From: Piscicola geometra | Lineage: Eukaryota > Annelida > Clitellata > Hirudinida > Piscicolidae | Assembly (NCBI GenBank): GCA_943735955.1 | Contig: OX030956.1 | Coordinates: forward strand, 1,350,912 to 1,414,911 | Direction: 5' to 3' | Length of the DNA: 64,000 nucleotides | In this document: positions 12,195 to 36,496 of the stretch, one piece after another | How the letters are laid out: each line of letters starts with the position of its first letter | How positions within the stretch are numbered: the first letter of the stretch is position 1 | The notes under the pieces: generated by a model | What the model was told of the DNA's origin: nothing | Database searches by the model: none | What the model saw: only the letters and a program-made list of their open reading frames with translations | Program-made: the position numbers and the translations under genes

Positions 12195-12882
12195 TTTAGC
12201 AGCTCTTACAGAATAAATATTTTCAAGCTCTAAATGTTTTTTATGTTTATAATAAACTTCCTAGAATCATATTTTCATATTTAGTTTGTAAACTATTTCT
12301 TCAACTTTTACTTTTTTTTCATATTTAGTTTGTAAACTATTTCTTCAACTTTTACTTTTTTTTCTAAATTTTACTTTTATATTTATATATCAAATAAAAT
12401 GATTTCAAAAAAGTTACTTCTTCAACTATAAGACACGTCTATAAACGCATCTTTCTTTTTTGTCATACTTTATATGCAACTTTTTCTGTACAATGTATTC
12501 GAGTATTTCTAAAGTATTTACATATATCAAAATCATTCAGAAATACGTAGTATAGTTAACTTTGAAAGTATTTTTATGAATTTGAATGTTTTTTGCCAAA
12601 AATATTCACTTTTAAATAGATACATAGTTCTAATTATGAATGCAGGACATTTGTTTTTTTTTGTAAAATGGTCACAAATCGTTTTGTGAACAAAGATGTC
12701 TTTGAAAAAATGTCTAAGTGAAATGATAAAAAACGAATTAAATGTTTAAATATTTCACATTTCTAGTTTCATTTTCAAAACAATAATTCAAAAAAAGATT
12801 TTTGAAAGATTTGGAAAATAAATCGAATATGATGGTGTGATTTGCATCAAGTTTCCGTTTACAAACATGCGAATATGAATAA
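12195..12882. other. Divergent intergenic region between PLCL and the syndecan-like gene
   Basis: About 690 bp separate the two start codons, which face away from each other, so this could act as a shared promoter region. It contains a tandem duplication at about 12270-12363. No TATA or other clear core element stands out in the AT-rich background. Confidence 0.4.
12270..12363. repeat. Tandem duplication of about 45 bp (two copies)
   Basis: The unit starting CATATTTAGTTTGTAAACTA and ending CAACTTTTAC plus a T run occurs twice in a row with no visible difference, indicating a recent duplication just upstream of the PLCL start codon. Confidence 0.85.
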
Positions 12883-13791
12883 ATGGCTAATGTTAGTGAC
12901 CACTACTTTGAATCGCCAATTTACGCTTCTTTTTATAAAGGTATAATTCAAAAACTCGGACTTGATTTGATACAATTACCTCTCAAGTTTTCTTTTAAAC
13001 GTTACATTTTTTTAATGTTCGACAATTGTATACGATTTTTTATACTATCTTTTTATATATTATGATTTTTTTCTTTATTTACTCTAGTTTGTTTTTATTG
13101 GAGGCTCAAATGATGAAGATGAAAGCTATGAAGATGACGTGCTCAGTGGCCTAGGTCTGCTACATTTTATATTACATTCCTATATACCCTTATTGTATGA
13201 AAAAAAAAGAAATAAATAATAATAATAGATCGAAAATACCTATTTTTAATATTAAAATTTTTGGATATCTCTATACTTTTTCAGAAGAGTTCGAAATGAA
13301 TGATAAACGTGGGTATCTCAAAACGACTTATGCAAGTATTTTCAAAACAAGTAAGATTTTAAAATATGAATTAAATTTTAAAAAATTATCCTAATAAAAA
13401 TGTTATTTTTTTAGATCAAGTACCTAAGATAAACGATGAATCGTTACAAGGAAGGTCTTTGAAATACACCTGTTAGCTTCTAACTATTTATCAATTTAAT
13501 ATTTTCATTAAAGAAAATTAGGAACAGTACATTAAATTTGAAATTATATTTATATTTGCTTAATTTTATTAATTTTAGTAAGATTTTTTCAAATAGTAAA
13601 AGAAGTATATATAACTTTTATTAATGGATTAAATAATTGAAATCAATAACCACCAACGAATAGTGATTTCATGTGGAGTGAGTTCGGCAGTTTTTGCTGG
13701 GATGTTGCTGGTGTGTTTGTTGGTGTGCCGATTAAGGAAAAAAGATGAAGGTAGCTACTCTTTGGATGAAACCAAAAAGCGCTTGTATTAA
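12883..13791 (+). CDS. Small syndecan-like transmembrane protein
   Basis: Five exons: 12883-12940, 13104-13154, 13285-13350, 13415-13471 and 13664-13791. They sum to 360 nt, so 119 residues, with phase kept throughout. The short acidic ectodomain contains DEDESYEDDVLSGLEEFE, a Ser-Gly set in acidic residues that suits glycosaminoglycan attachment. A TM helix follows (AVFAGMLLVCLLVC), then RLRKKDEGSYSLDETKKRLY-stop. The KKDEGSY motif just inside the membrane is the hallmark of the syndecan C1 region (ERM/Src/cortactin contacts). The usual V region and C-terminal C2 (EFYA, PDZ ligand) are absent. I found no signal peptide at this start, so an upstream exon may be missing from the model. The fourth-exon donor (ACCT/GTTAGC) is the weakest junction. 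Alternatives are a truncated syndecan paralogue or an alternative 3' end. Confidence 0.6.
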
Positions 13792-15309
13792 GTATGTAGC
13801 AATGAATTTTTGAAAATCCTTCTATGCTTTTTGAAATGTATTTTCTCATCTCCGTTCTATCAATTGTCTTTTTTAGTCAATGATTTTTATAATGCGTAAA
13901 ATTCTCATTTAGAGTCAAAATCTAAGTTTTATGTTTAAAGTGAGGAGGTTCATTGAAAGAATTTCAACAACTGCGTTAACTACCCACTCTTTTACTCATT
14001 AATTGGCTGTATCTACCTTGAATATGCAATCAATAACCTTCAGATTTGTTTTAGAGTTTTTTTAATACAATATATTGCGTGTTATTATCCTCTTGCTTGA
14101 TTAAAACTTTGTTTTCGACTTTTAAATTAAATATATTCTACAAGGAATAATGTAAAACAACAATTTTATTTAAAATATTTTTTAACATTTTGTCTAATGA
14201 TTTTTTCAAATAAAATACGTATAAAAATCCAATTAACTTTTCGGTTAAGAATGAAATTATTACAAAGCGCTTAGGGGCTTTAATTTAAATTAAATAGTCA
14301 GATGTTTTAAAACTATAATCACATTTCAGGAAATGTTGTTTATATCAATAAAGTAAAAACGAATAACCGGATTCAACAAAAAAGTCTTTTCTGGAACGAT
14401 GTTAAAAAATCTAAATAAATTAAAATGTAAACTTAATTTTTTTCTTTGCAAAATTTAGACAGCTTCTAAGAAATATTAACAATGTATGGTTGTATATTAG
14501 CAAATATACATATATAAATAAAAACATTAAAAAGTTAAAATAAGTTTGTAATAATCCGAAGTATTTCAATAAAAATTATTTTATGTATTTTTCGAACAAG
14601 AATTAAAGCGTCAAAAACACGTAAGATGGCGCAAGACACGTGACGTCAAGAGAGCTCTGCTCATTTTTCCTTTTGTTGGAAAATGTTTTTTCAACATTTA
14701 TGATAAGTAGTATGAATATTACGCTTAAATGTCAAATATATAATACAATAGAATAACGTTGCTGGCGATCGATACTACACGTTTGCCACAACACAGAAAA
14801 GTCATAAAATGAAGCACCTTTGTCGTTTAAAGACTAAGTTGAGAACTTTCTCTATCATTTCAGACATCTAAAGTTACACTTAAAAAAATAATTATGAAAA
14901 TTTAATGTTACGCTTATTTTTACAAAGCCTCGAAACTATAATTTAAAATCCATAAATTAATGAATATGGAAGCGGCGAAATCAACAATTTCAGCTAAACG
15001 TAAAACTTCATTTATTTTAAAGGATGCTCAAGCAATAAAAGTCTAAAGTGTCAATAAAACATTGAAACCATCTGTGTTCTAACTAATGGCTTGTGGGTGA
15101 TGAAGAAATCTAGATTAAATTCGAAAAAGCATATGGTGCTAACGATAAATGTTCGAGCATACATAATCTCCAATAAACCATGTAAATTACTTTAAAAAAC
15201 TTTTTCGTTATAAAATAAGGCATGCAAACTAACTACTTTATGATTCTGTTTTTAAATTCCACTATATTCATTTTTAATAATAAATATTTCCATGTATATC
15301 ATTCGACTT
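13792..15309. other. Spacer between convergent syndecan-like and Kv genes
   Basis: AT-rich and non-coding as far as I can see. It contains a perfect CRE-like palindrome TGACGTCA at 14641-14648 beside CACGTG-like sequence, in a short less AT-rich patch (14610-14660). Confidence 0.4.
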
Positions 15310-15315
15310 TTTATT
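15310..15315 (-). terminator. Polyadenylation signal of the Kv channel gene
   Basis: AATAAA on the minus strand, about 30 nt after the stop codon at 15345. The position is plausible for a very short 3' UTR; other AATAAA-like hexamers occur by chance in this AT-rich DNA. Confidence 0.35.
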
Positions 15316-15344
15316 AGATACTTATCAAAAACTATCGAAAATAA

Positions 15345-18300
15345 TTAGACTTCATTAAAATCGTTTTCCATTACTTTTAAATCTGTTTCGGAATCATCCA
15401 TTTCGTCTATGACGTAGTTTTCAAAGAGTACAGCCTCGTCACCATTAACCGGCTTTTCATCTTCCACATACCCTTCATCCACCTCTCTGTGGTTTAGAGT
15501 CACAACTTCATTCTTGGCGGCCTGCGACTGATTCAGATGAAAGTATATGCTCTGCTCTTCGCTGTCGACTTCTCGGTGGTAGAAGTAGTTGAAGTTGGAG
15601 ACAATCACAGGCACAGGCAAGGCGATTGTGAGGACGCCGGCAATTGCACACAAAGATCCGACCAACTTGCCCCATGAAGTTGTAGGCATCATATCTCCAT
15701 AGCCCACCGTTGTCATTGTCACTACAGCCCACCAAAACGCCTCTGGAATGCTCTGAAAGTGACTGTTGGCTTTGTCCGCTTCAGCGAAGTACACCGCACT
15801 TGAGAAGAGAATCACGCAGATGAGAAGGAAAAAGATCAACAGACCCAACTCTCTCATGCTCGCCTTGATTGTCTGACCCAGGATTTGAAGACCTTCGAGT
15901 GGTTTTTATACAAATCATAAAAATGATCTTAAAATATTAAAGATTCTTTATTCTTATATATTTTATAGTGGTTTATATAACAAATAATTACTTTTACCAC
16001 CTTCAAATATTTAAGATTCTTAATTCTTATGTACACAAACCTTTAGAGTGGCGTGATAATTTGAATATTCTGAAAACCCTAACAAGTCGGATGACTCGCA
16101 GAATGGCCAAAGACATGGCTTGGTTGCTGAAATTTTCTCTATTGGTGGTTATTAGCATTGTGCCTGTATGATTGTTGGAACCACCATCACAACTTCAAAA
16201 TAATACATAAGATAAATTTTATTTTTAACAATTGTTTTTAAAAACGGATAAAAGAGTTTTTATAGTTTTGAAAGAGTGCCAACCCAGAGTGATAAAGTAG
16301 GGGATAATGGCTAGGAGATCGATAACGTTCATGATGTTTTTTAGAAAAGTGATGCGTTCTGGACACGAGATGAAGCGGACGAGTAGCTCGGTGAAGAACC
16401 ATATGATGCAGCCTGACTCTATGATGAAGAAAGGCTCTGTAGCCTCTGGAATGCCGTGGTCAAAGCTTTGCTGAGAAACGTTTGTCATCGTGAAGTTGGC
16501 TCTAAAAACAAAAAGTATAATTTTTTATCTTTTTATTATACTTTTAGCTCTAATTTAGTTTTTTAAATTAATTTTTACTGCATCAAGTCTTACTTATGTA
16601 CTCTAAACTGGGGCAAGGTTTCGAGGCAAAAGATAACGATGGAGAGAAGAATGACGGTGACGGAGATGAGGGCAAGCAGACGTGCAGCCATGGAACTTTC
16701 CGGATACTCCACCAGCAACCACACCTTCTTCTGAAACTCATTTGTCGGCATTGGTTTCATTTCTTCTTTTGAATAACCTTCCTCCTAAAGGGAAAAAAAA
16801 GGTTTTAGTGCAAAACTATTCGATCTTAAAAGATAAATATAAAGCAAGTTGAATAATTGTATGTATAAACTAGATAAACCTCAAGATATTGCTGAATGAC
16901 CGGTTGCTCAAACTGGTAAAACTTGATTTCTTCTGTAAAGACGTCTGTAGGCACGTTAACAGGCCTGCGAAGTCGGCCTCCGCTCTGGTAGTAGTAGAGG
17001 ATGGCATCGAAGCTAGGACGGTTTCTATCGAAGAAATACTCATTCTTCATAGAGTCGAAATACATGTTTCGCTTGTTCTTGTCTCCAAGAAGCGTTGTTG
17101 AGAATCTCTCAAGCGTTGATTTCTTGGTTTCAAATCTCAAACCGCTCACATTTATTGTCACTCTGTCGCTGATGAAGTCACTAACAGACTCGTCCGTAGA
17201 CCATTCTTCCCGATCATACTGCTTATCGGATTGACAAAGAGTCGACTCTTCTAGTTGCGGGCTATGGTCTTCTCCATTGAATGAAAACCCCAGTCTTGAA
17301 GAATCCAATCTACTCCGAGCATTGATAGTGTTTTTATCCGTAGCCAAAACTGTTTCTGAATGGTATCTGTAAAAAATATTTCGGTTAAATAAATCAAGTT
17401 TTTAATTGGAAATAAATCGAAAGTTAATATTTTTCATATATACAAATTTCAAGCATAATTTTCGTAGTTTTTTCTCCTTTAAATATAGTAGCGACTTAAT
17501 TCACACTTTTAAAATTTTAAATACAATAAAAATTTTATCAAAATCACATAAAAAGTAATTTAATTTAATCTATTTGATTCTTTTATACAGAAAACTGTGC
17601 AGTTCTAATCGAAAATAAATTGTGAATTAAGAATGAAACTGTTGCCTACTGTTCCCAAGGGGGCTAAACGTATGACTTCAAGCCAGCGGAAGTTTTACCC
17701 TTCTGTATTTTAGGCTCATTTTATTTTTATTTTTTCCTCCACTAATTTTTTTCTTAGTATTTCATGTCCCTTTATTCAAAAGATGTTTATCGATCAAGTA
17801 GTAGATCGTGTTTATTTATTCAATGAAATGACATAAGAAGAACAATATTACTGACATTTATAACAATATCTTTTGTTTTATTTTTTTTCTTCTATATTTA
17901 TTTTTTAAATTCATATTATTACAGTTTTCGGTAGAATTTTCCTACATATATGTAAATTATATATAAATCTTTTCATCATCAGTATAAATCAAATCAATGA
18001 TAGGTTTAAAATACAAAATATCTAAACATTTGTTTCTATATTTAATAATTTAAAAAAATATATATTTTACAAAAGTATATCGATCTAATTCCATTGGAAT
18101 TCATAAACTTTGCTTTATCTCTTGTGATAAGATAAAATCAAAAATAAAATAAATTCACAAACTTTTCGTAAAGGTCCTTGTGGAAGATGTTTTTTTCTTG
18201 TTTCACATTCTCAAAATGCATTTCTAAACAATGATTTATATCTTCAATCCCCTCCTCGAGAACGCATTCTTCCTCACTGAGCTCTGTCCTTCCATTGAAC

Positions 18301-18863
18301 TTTCGATTATAAAACATATTCGAATTAAAACTTTGTGATTGGAACTTATTTTCGCCGTTTTCAAATTCATTTTCTCGGTTTATCTCGCCTGTCTCATCAA
18401 CTATAAATGAATTCGTATCGCCTTCAGTGTCAGTCTCTGAAGCTGGCGTTCTGGAAGATGATCCTTTAGAGTTGTCGAAGTAAACGGCGTTTGAAAAGTT
18501 TGTATTCAAATGCAGTTTAGAATCTAAGGATTTTAAAATATTCTCATTTTTGACGACTCTATAGAACCCTTTTTTGTTTTCAAGACCGTCACAAGCCAAT
18601 GAACTTCGTTTGTTGGTAACCAAAGTTGAAAAAGTTGTGTTTCTTCTATTAATCTTGTTTTCACATGACACCTTAAGAAATTGATTACATGAATCTTCTA
18701 CCATTTTATTTTTTAAAATCTCTTTCTTATGTTTCAGTAGAGTGGAATGTTTCAGAATACTGAAAAGATGGAATGAAAACTCGTGCAAATTTTTAAAATC
18801 TTTGAGTGCTTTAGTTATCGTGTAGCTGTTCTTCTTTGCAGACAGAAGATTTCGATCATGCAT
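15345..18863 (-). CDS. Shaker-type (Kv1) voltage-gated potassium channel
   Basis: Six exons: 18863-18163, 17366-16880, 16784-16594, 16501-16284, 16163-16041 and 15892-15345. They total 2268 nt, so 755 residues. The T1 tetramerisation domain is clear ([20 protein letters not shown]). S1 ([20 protein letters not shown]), S2-S3 ([12 protein letters not shown]), the S4 voltage sensor ([20 protein letters not shown]), S5, the pore with TTVGYGD and the S6 PVPVIV gate all match Kv1 channels closely. The channel should form plasma-membrane tetramers carrying delayed-rectifier or A-type K+ current. Unusually, the first exon adds about 230 residues of low-similarity, Asn/Glu/Ser-rich cytoplasmic sequence before T1. 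Its donor phase (GAAAA/GTTTGT) fits the next exon (ATACCATTC) exactly. That next exon has no ATG before T1, so an upstream exon is required. The C-terminus is acidic and ends FNEV, not the usual ETDV-type PDZ ligand. Confidence 0.9.
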
Positions 18864-20364
18864 CTTGTAACAAAAATCTCTTTGGCATCTTATTCAGCTC
18901 TGGGTAATGTTGGTTATAACTTATGAGTTATAAGTTAAGGTCATGGTTTTAATTTTCTGATGTAGGCTTTAACGTGGATTAGTAATTGTTCATATTCATC
19001 ATTACTTTTTTATGCAATGCCTTTGATGTGAGACTTAGTATGAAGTATTAAATGTTGTAAACTTTTTCAAAATAAAATAAAAATTTTGTATCTAAAATTG
19101 CAATATAACAGAGGATCCTTAATTAAGTGTGTAGAATATTGATAAAACTACAAAAACCTTTTTCTTGCGATTGTTGGCTTTTTGAACTGCACTTGAAAAC
19201 TCCACAAACCATAACATTGCAAAAACCAACAAACTCACACAAGATGCGTTAAAAACACTCAAAGCCACAAAACAAACCCCATTCAATATATACCCCTTCA
19301 AAATATATCCACTCAACTATCTCACCCCAACAAAGTTAACTCAAGAAGATAAATGAAGCTTTGGACGAGAGCGTTGAGCGGACTTGTCACCAGGCGTGCA
19401 CCATATTCTATTCATACAGCTGGTGCAGGCCTTCTGCGAGGCGTGTGTGCAAGCAGCCATACGCGCATGTTTGTTTAATGCAGGTGGCACTCCACTCGTT
19501 TTCCCTGCATTTATGCTTTATGGCTGCTTTGTTGATCTTTGTTTCTGCGTAGTTGTTGTTTTTTGATGGATTTACGATGCGAACTAGAAGCTCTTTAAAT
19601 CATTTATAAAGAGATTAACGTGATTTATTTTCAGACATTTTATTTTATCAAAATGTATTTTTTATGTAAAAAAACTTTTTTTTATTTGCACAACGCACAT
19701 TTTAATTAAGAGAAGTCAATATTTAATAACGATTTCTTGACAGTGTTTAAAAACAGGAAAATAATTTTTTTATTATTAAAACATAACTGACTCATTAGTG
19801 ATTTTATTTTTTAGTTCATGGTTTAAAATTTTATTTAAAATTGCAAAATCCACAATAAAGTCTTTTGATTCAGAACGAGGCTTTTCAAAAAGGCATCACT
19901 GCTTCAACAAATACCGCGAATTATTGAAAAAATGTATTCCAAAAGTATGAAAAAAACGAACAAGATTATTAAGAAAAACAAAATTTCTGTTTTGTTATTG
20001 ATGTTTAATGGGAAAGTAATCAGGTAATACACTTGTTGGCTTTGAGCCAATTTCATGTGGCTCTTCTTAGCATTATAAGTAATTTTATTATTAACGATTT
20101 TATTTATTCGCTTTTTTAATTACTCTTCTCCATTCTTACTAGATTACATTTTTATGAAATAATTAATTGTTGCATTAAAAATATCCCATTTAGGCTTAAA
20201 TACCATTACCACGATAGACTTTAATACTAATATTGTTGAGTTCAATTTATTACATTTATCATTATTAACATTGTTTTTAATATTATTAACATAGTTATTA
20301 TTATTTTTATTATTATTAAAATAGTTGTTATTATTACTATTGCTACTATTCTTTTTTTATTGCA
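18864..20364. other. Intergenic spacer between Kv (5' side) and LIM gene (3' side)
   Basis: No exon recognised. The 19360-19560 part is less AT-rich, but its short open frames show no domain. It should include the Kv promoter near 18900-19300. Confidence 0.35.
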
Positions 20365-24396
<4,032 letters not shown>

Positions 24397-25709
24397 TACG
24401 TATCATTCATATTTTTTTCTTTGTGAATAAATTTATTTACAATAGTATTTAAACGAAGGTGATAAACTAAGACATTGTTCATGTAAAGAATTATTTATTT
24501 TTTAAAACAACTATTTTTAATAATACCAACTTTGTCTATCTAATTTATTTTTTTTATTTTTTGCATTTCTATTCAAAGTTATTATTTGGGATGAAAAATT
24601 CTAAGAATTTAAATTACTGAACACACAAGATGTTTAAAAGCATTGCAGGTACATCTAACATCCAAACTTCAACAAAATTATAATATTTAATAATTACTAG
24701 TTTCAAATATCTTTATTGTTTTATTCTATTTTATTTCTGTGTTAAATATTTTCAAGTGAAGTGTTTTTGGTTGAGAAGAGCTTCACCCTTTCTTCATGCC
24801 AAATGACGGCAAGCCTCCCACATAGCACACGACGTCTGCCAATTTTTGCTTTAAACATTTTGCTAATAATAGGTTCTTTCAAGTTTTCTGCATTCAAAAT
24901 CACTGTTTTATTTTTGATATCCCTCATTTGAAACTTTAGGTCTTTTAAAAAAATATTTTATTAACTATTTAACACCTATTTTATAAATCATATACAACCC
25001 TTTTTATTTGATCAAAGCAGGCGTTCTATATTTTTCAGAATATCAATTGTCAGCTAAGCGCCTTGTGAGTTATAAAAAAGAATTCAAAACAATAAAGATT
25101 TTTAAACCATAATTATTTTAAATTAATGGATTAAAAATAATAATGTTAAACCACCTAGCCAAAATTGCACTTACTATTTTATTATTAATTCGTCAATATT
25201 TAAGTTAGTAGTTCGGGGAACAGAATCTTTTAAATAGTGAAGATAGATTTTTTCAAAATTTGAAATGTTACTTGTGCGACGTTTTGGGTGCATACCGGTG
25301 TGGGGAGAGGGGTGAGGATGATGATGATGATGATGATGATGACGATGATGATGATGATGATAGTGGGGTTGGATGTGAGAAGAACTTATTAATTTATTAT
25401 TAGTTTTCTTTGAATTTTATCAAATGACTTGAAGTTTTTATGATTTTTCAAGTTCAAATATAAAACTAGAACAAATGTATAAATACTGATATAACATTTC
25501 AAAATAGCCTTTAAAACCATTCAAACAAATATTTTTAGAGTAGACCCAACGATGTTGATAGTGAATTGACAATTAAAAATAAATAAACCGTGCAAATGTA
25601 AATTTGGCTATTCAAACCTAGTTAAATCAAATTAGTTAGACGAGATTTTAAAATTGAATACTGATTAAATATTATATGATGAACACGTAAACAAATATTG
25701 CATAGTTTC
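24397..25709. other. Spacer between LIM gene (5') and PLOD gene (3')
   Basis: Non-coding, AT-rich; contains a (GAT)n microsatellite at about 25315-25361. The 24742-24927 minus-strand open frame has no recognised domain. Confidence 0.4.
25315..25361. repeat. (GAT)n trinucleotide repeat
   Basis: About 15 near-perfect GAT units with one C interruption, in intergenic DNA. Confidence 0.9.
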
Positions 25710-32036
<6,327 letters not shown>

Positions 32037-32588
32037 CTTCAACTTTAAAATCATTCGGAATAAGAACGTTGGAAATCCAAAAATCTGCCCAGACGTTTGT
32101 CTCTCGAGGCAGTACAACAAAAAGTTGCCAACGCGTCAAACTCTATTTCGGGTCTTAAATGGAAAGGAAACAATATCACGTATGCATCATTCCATCCTCT
32201 TCCTCATCTTTAACGCTGAAGCCGGTCTTCATTATAATATTATAAAGAGGTTATATATAGCTTGGAAGAGAACCTGCTTAGTGATAATCATCACTGCTTT
32301 AAAGTTCTTCCTTTCCTTATTCAGCGTGGGTTTTTGATCTAGAATTTTCCGAAAGTTGAAATCCTTAAACTTTTATATGCACAAAACATGAGGGCTCCAT
32401 TGAAAATATTTTTATTAACTTTTTCAGATCATATTTTTGACAAAGAGGCATTTAATAAAGTAAAAATATAAAATTATAATTGGATAATACAAACTTCGCT
32501 GTTAATAAGTTTTTTAGTTATAAAATTAGTTTTAGATTAAGACCTCGTTAAGTACAGGACAATGGAAACGCGTTAAGATTCGATTCTA
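32037..32588. other. 5' flank of PLOD
   Basis: Non-coding stretch between the PLOD start and the 3' end of the LINE; it should contain the PLOD promoter and 5' UTR. No distinct motif seen. The LINE insertion lies about 550 bp upstream of the PLOD start codon. Confidence 0.4.
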
Positions 32589-34400
32589 GAGATAATAATA
32601 ATAATAATTGTCCTTTTTGTATAGCGCCCGGGCACGCAACTGAAGCGCTTTCACTGCGTCGTAATGCAATAAAGAAATAAAAATAATTATAATAGTAATG
32701 TTATGAAAAGGAGAGCAAAGAGTAGCATGGAGTAATTATTAAGAATGATAGGCTAAGTTAAAGTAATGAGTTTTCAGTTTGGCTTTGAAAGTCGAAAATT
32801 GGTTGATGCTTCGAAGTGCAGGTGGAAGGGCATTCCAAGTTGTTGGAGCTGCGTGACGGAAAGCTCTTTTTGAGATGTTGTTTGTAGTGGATTCTTGGTT
32901 GAGGAGAAGAGATGAAGATGAACGCAGTTGTTTGTTTGATGTTTTTTTAGTTATGAGTTTGCTGAGATATGACGGTATTGAGGTTTGAAGAATTTTGAAT
33001 GTGGTGATGGCTATCTTAAAGGATATTCGAAAGTCTATAGGAAGCCAGTGGAGTTTTATAAGATTTTCCTTTGATGATTGAACAAGGTGATGGCCTGGGT
33101 AATCACAGTTGAGTGTGATTCTAGCCGCCTTGTTTAAAACTGATTGTAGACGATTTCTTTCTTGATTGGTGATATTATATAATAGCGAGTTACAGTAGTC
33201 AAGTCTGCTTAGTATTAGACATCGGGAAAGTGAGGCGGAGAGATCAGTAGTAATGAATGGGCGTATGTGTTTGATTGCTTTGAGATGATAGTGTGATGAT
33301 TGGATGATAGATGTGATGTGGTTTTGGAAAGTGAGTTTGCTGTCTAGGGTGACTCCGAGTATTTTGAGATTGTTATTGATGGGGATTTTATCTGAGTTGA
33401 TGTTGACAGATGATATTGTGTTTAAACTATTTAATTGATAAGGGGTGCCTAGTTTTATTATTTCTGATTTAGTGGTGTTAAACTGGAGATAGTTATTGAG
33501 AAACCAAGTTTCCATGGTTTGTATGCAAGATGTGAGGTTACTAGTAGCTTGGTTGGATGTATTAGGTGTGATGAATTGAAGAAGTTGTATATCATCAGCA
33601 TATTTATGGTAGGTTATGTTGAATTGGTTGACTATATTTGAGATAGGTGAGATGTATGTGGTGAAAAGAAGCGGTCCAAGAACAGAGCCTTGAGGAACGC
33701 CGTGTTGTATATTGGTTGGTGATGAGATGTGTGTACCTAATTTAACTTGATAATGTCTATTTTCTAAATAAGATGACAGCCAGTTTAAAGCTGTTCCATC
33801 AACTCCAAATTCTTTAAGAAGTTTGTCGATGAGGATGGAATGGCTGATGGTGTCGAAGGCTGCTGATAGGTCGAGTGATGCGAGGAGGGTGGTATTTTTT
33901 GAGTCGCATCCGTTGAAAATGTGGTCAGTTAGATGGAGTAGGGCTGTTTCTGTAGAGTGGTAAGGTCTATAGGCTGATTGGTGACTGGGATAGTTTGGAT
34001 TGGAGGTGATGTGAGGTTGTAGTTGTTTTAATACGGCCCTTTCCATAATTTTTGATATGGTGGACAGGTTGGAAATAGGTCGATAATTTGCTGGATTGGT
34101 TGTGTCGAGGTTGGCTTTCTTTAATATTGGTGTAATTTGGGCTGCTTTGAAATTAGATGGAAAACATCCTTCTTGGAAAGATAAGTTGACGAGCTGTGAG
34201 ATGGCTTTTGACAATATTGAGCTACATTGTCTTATAACTTGGTGAGGAAAAGGATCAATGGGCGATGTCTTCGTGCATGTAGCATGAATGATTTGTAATA
34301 TATCTTCAGATGTTGTTGGTTTAAAGTTAGATATGGGGTCAATGATGTTTTTTCTATGAGTGTGTATGAACTGTTCGTTTTGAGGTTGTGATAGGAGATT
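32589..34400 (-). mobile_element. 5'-truncated non-LTR retrotransposon (CR1/L2-like LINE)
   Basis: A long open frame (34214-32739, 491 codons, open further upstream to about 34390) encodes a reverse transcriptase: ITPILKKANLDTTNPANYRP, SAYRPYHSTETALLHLTDHI, LDLSAAFDTISH, QHGVPQGSVLGPLLF, the catalytic YADD (YHKYADDIQLLQF) and the C-terminal LDYCNSLLYNI and FRHAAPTTWNALP motifs typical of CR1/L2/Jockey-type elements. No endonuclease or ORF1 remains, so it is 5' truncated, the usual outcome of target-primed reverse transcription. The 3' end reads GCGCTATACAAAAAGGACAA followed by (TTA)n, typical of this clade. The reading frame is intact over its whole length, suggesting a recent insertion. Confidence 0.9.
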
Positions 34401-34571
34401 ATCAATATAAAAGATAATATAAAATTCAACACAACTTTTTTTATTTTAAACTTTTTTTTCAAAATGAGCAAACTGCCTTTTTTGATTAAAGAAATATAAA
34501 AATTCAAATCGATTAAAAGTATTTCTCACACAGTTACTCAAAATAATTCGAAATAAAGTTCAATGAGTATA

Positions 34572-36067
<1,496 letters not shown>

Positions 36068-36496
36068 AAGTCTACGTTAATCTAGTTTATTGAATGTTTT
36101 AAACAAATGATCATAATTAGGAAGTTCATTCATATGTTTAGAACCATTTACTTTTAGAAAACATAGAGCCGTACAGATACTAAATTAAATAAAAAGTTAT
36201 AAAATGTTTATATTTTAAAAAAGAACCAGAAAAATATATTTATTTTTAAAATAAAATAAAAAATATATAAAATAAATCACATTTTATAACAAAATGTTCA
36301 ATAATCCATAAATTGTTAACCAAAGTACCTAAATGAAGGTTTGTCAAAGTGAAACAAGTATGAAAATCCCAAAAGTAATTAAGTTAAATTCATTTATATC
36401 GACTTGAAGACCTTATTTTTTACGGATGGTTAATTAGATACAATCCCAAACAAACTTCTTAGAGCTTAACTAAATTTTTTATATGCTTTATAATGA
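36068..36496. other. Spacer between TCAF-like gene and ATG5
   Basis: About 430 bp of AT-rich sequence that must hold the 3' UTR of the TCAF-like gene and the ATG5 promoter; no motif stands out. Confidence 0.45.

Noticed and set aside
18138..18863. 241-codon open frame as a separate gene
   Set aside because: Its donor phase matches the Kv T1 exon exactly, and that exon lacks a start codon, so it is better explained as the first Kv exon.
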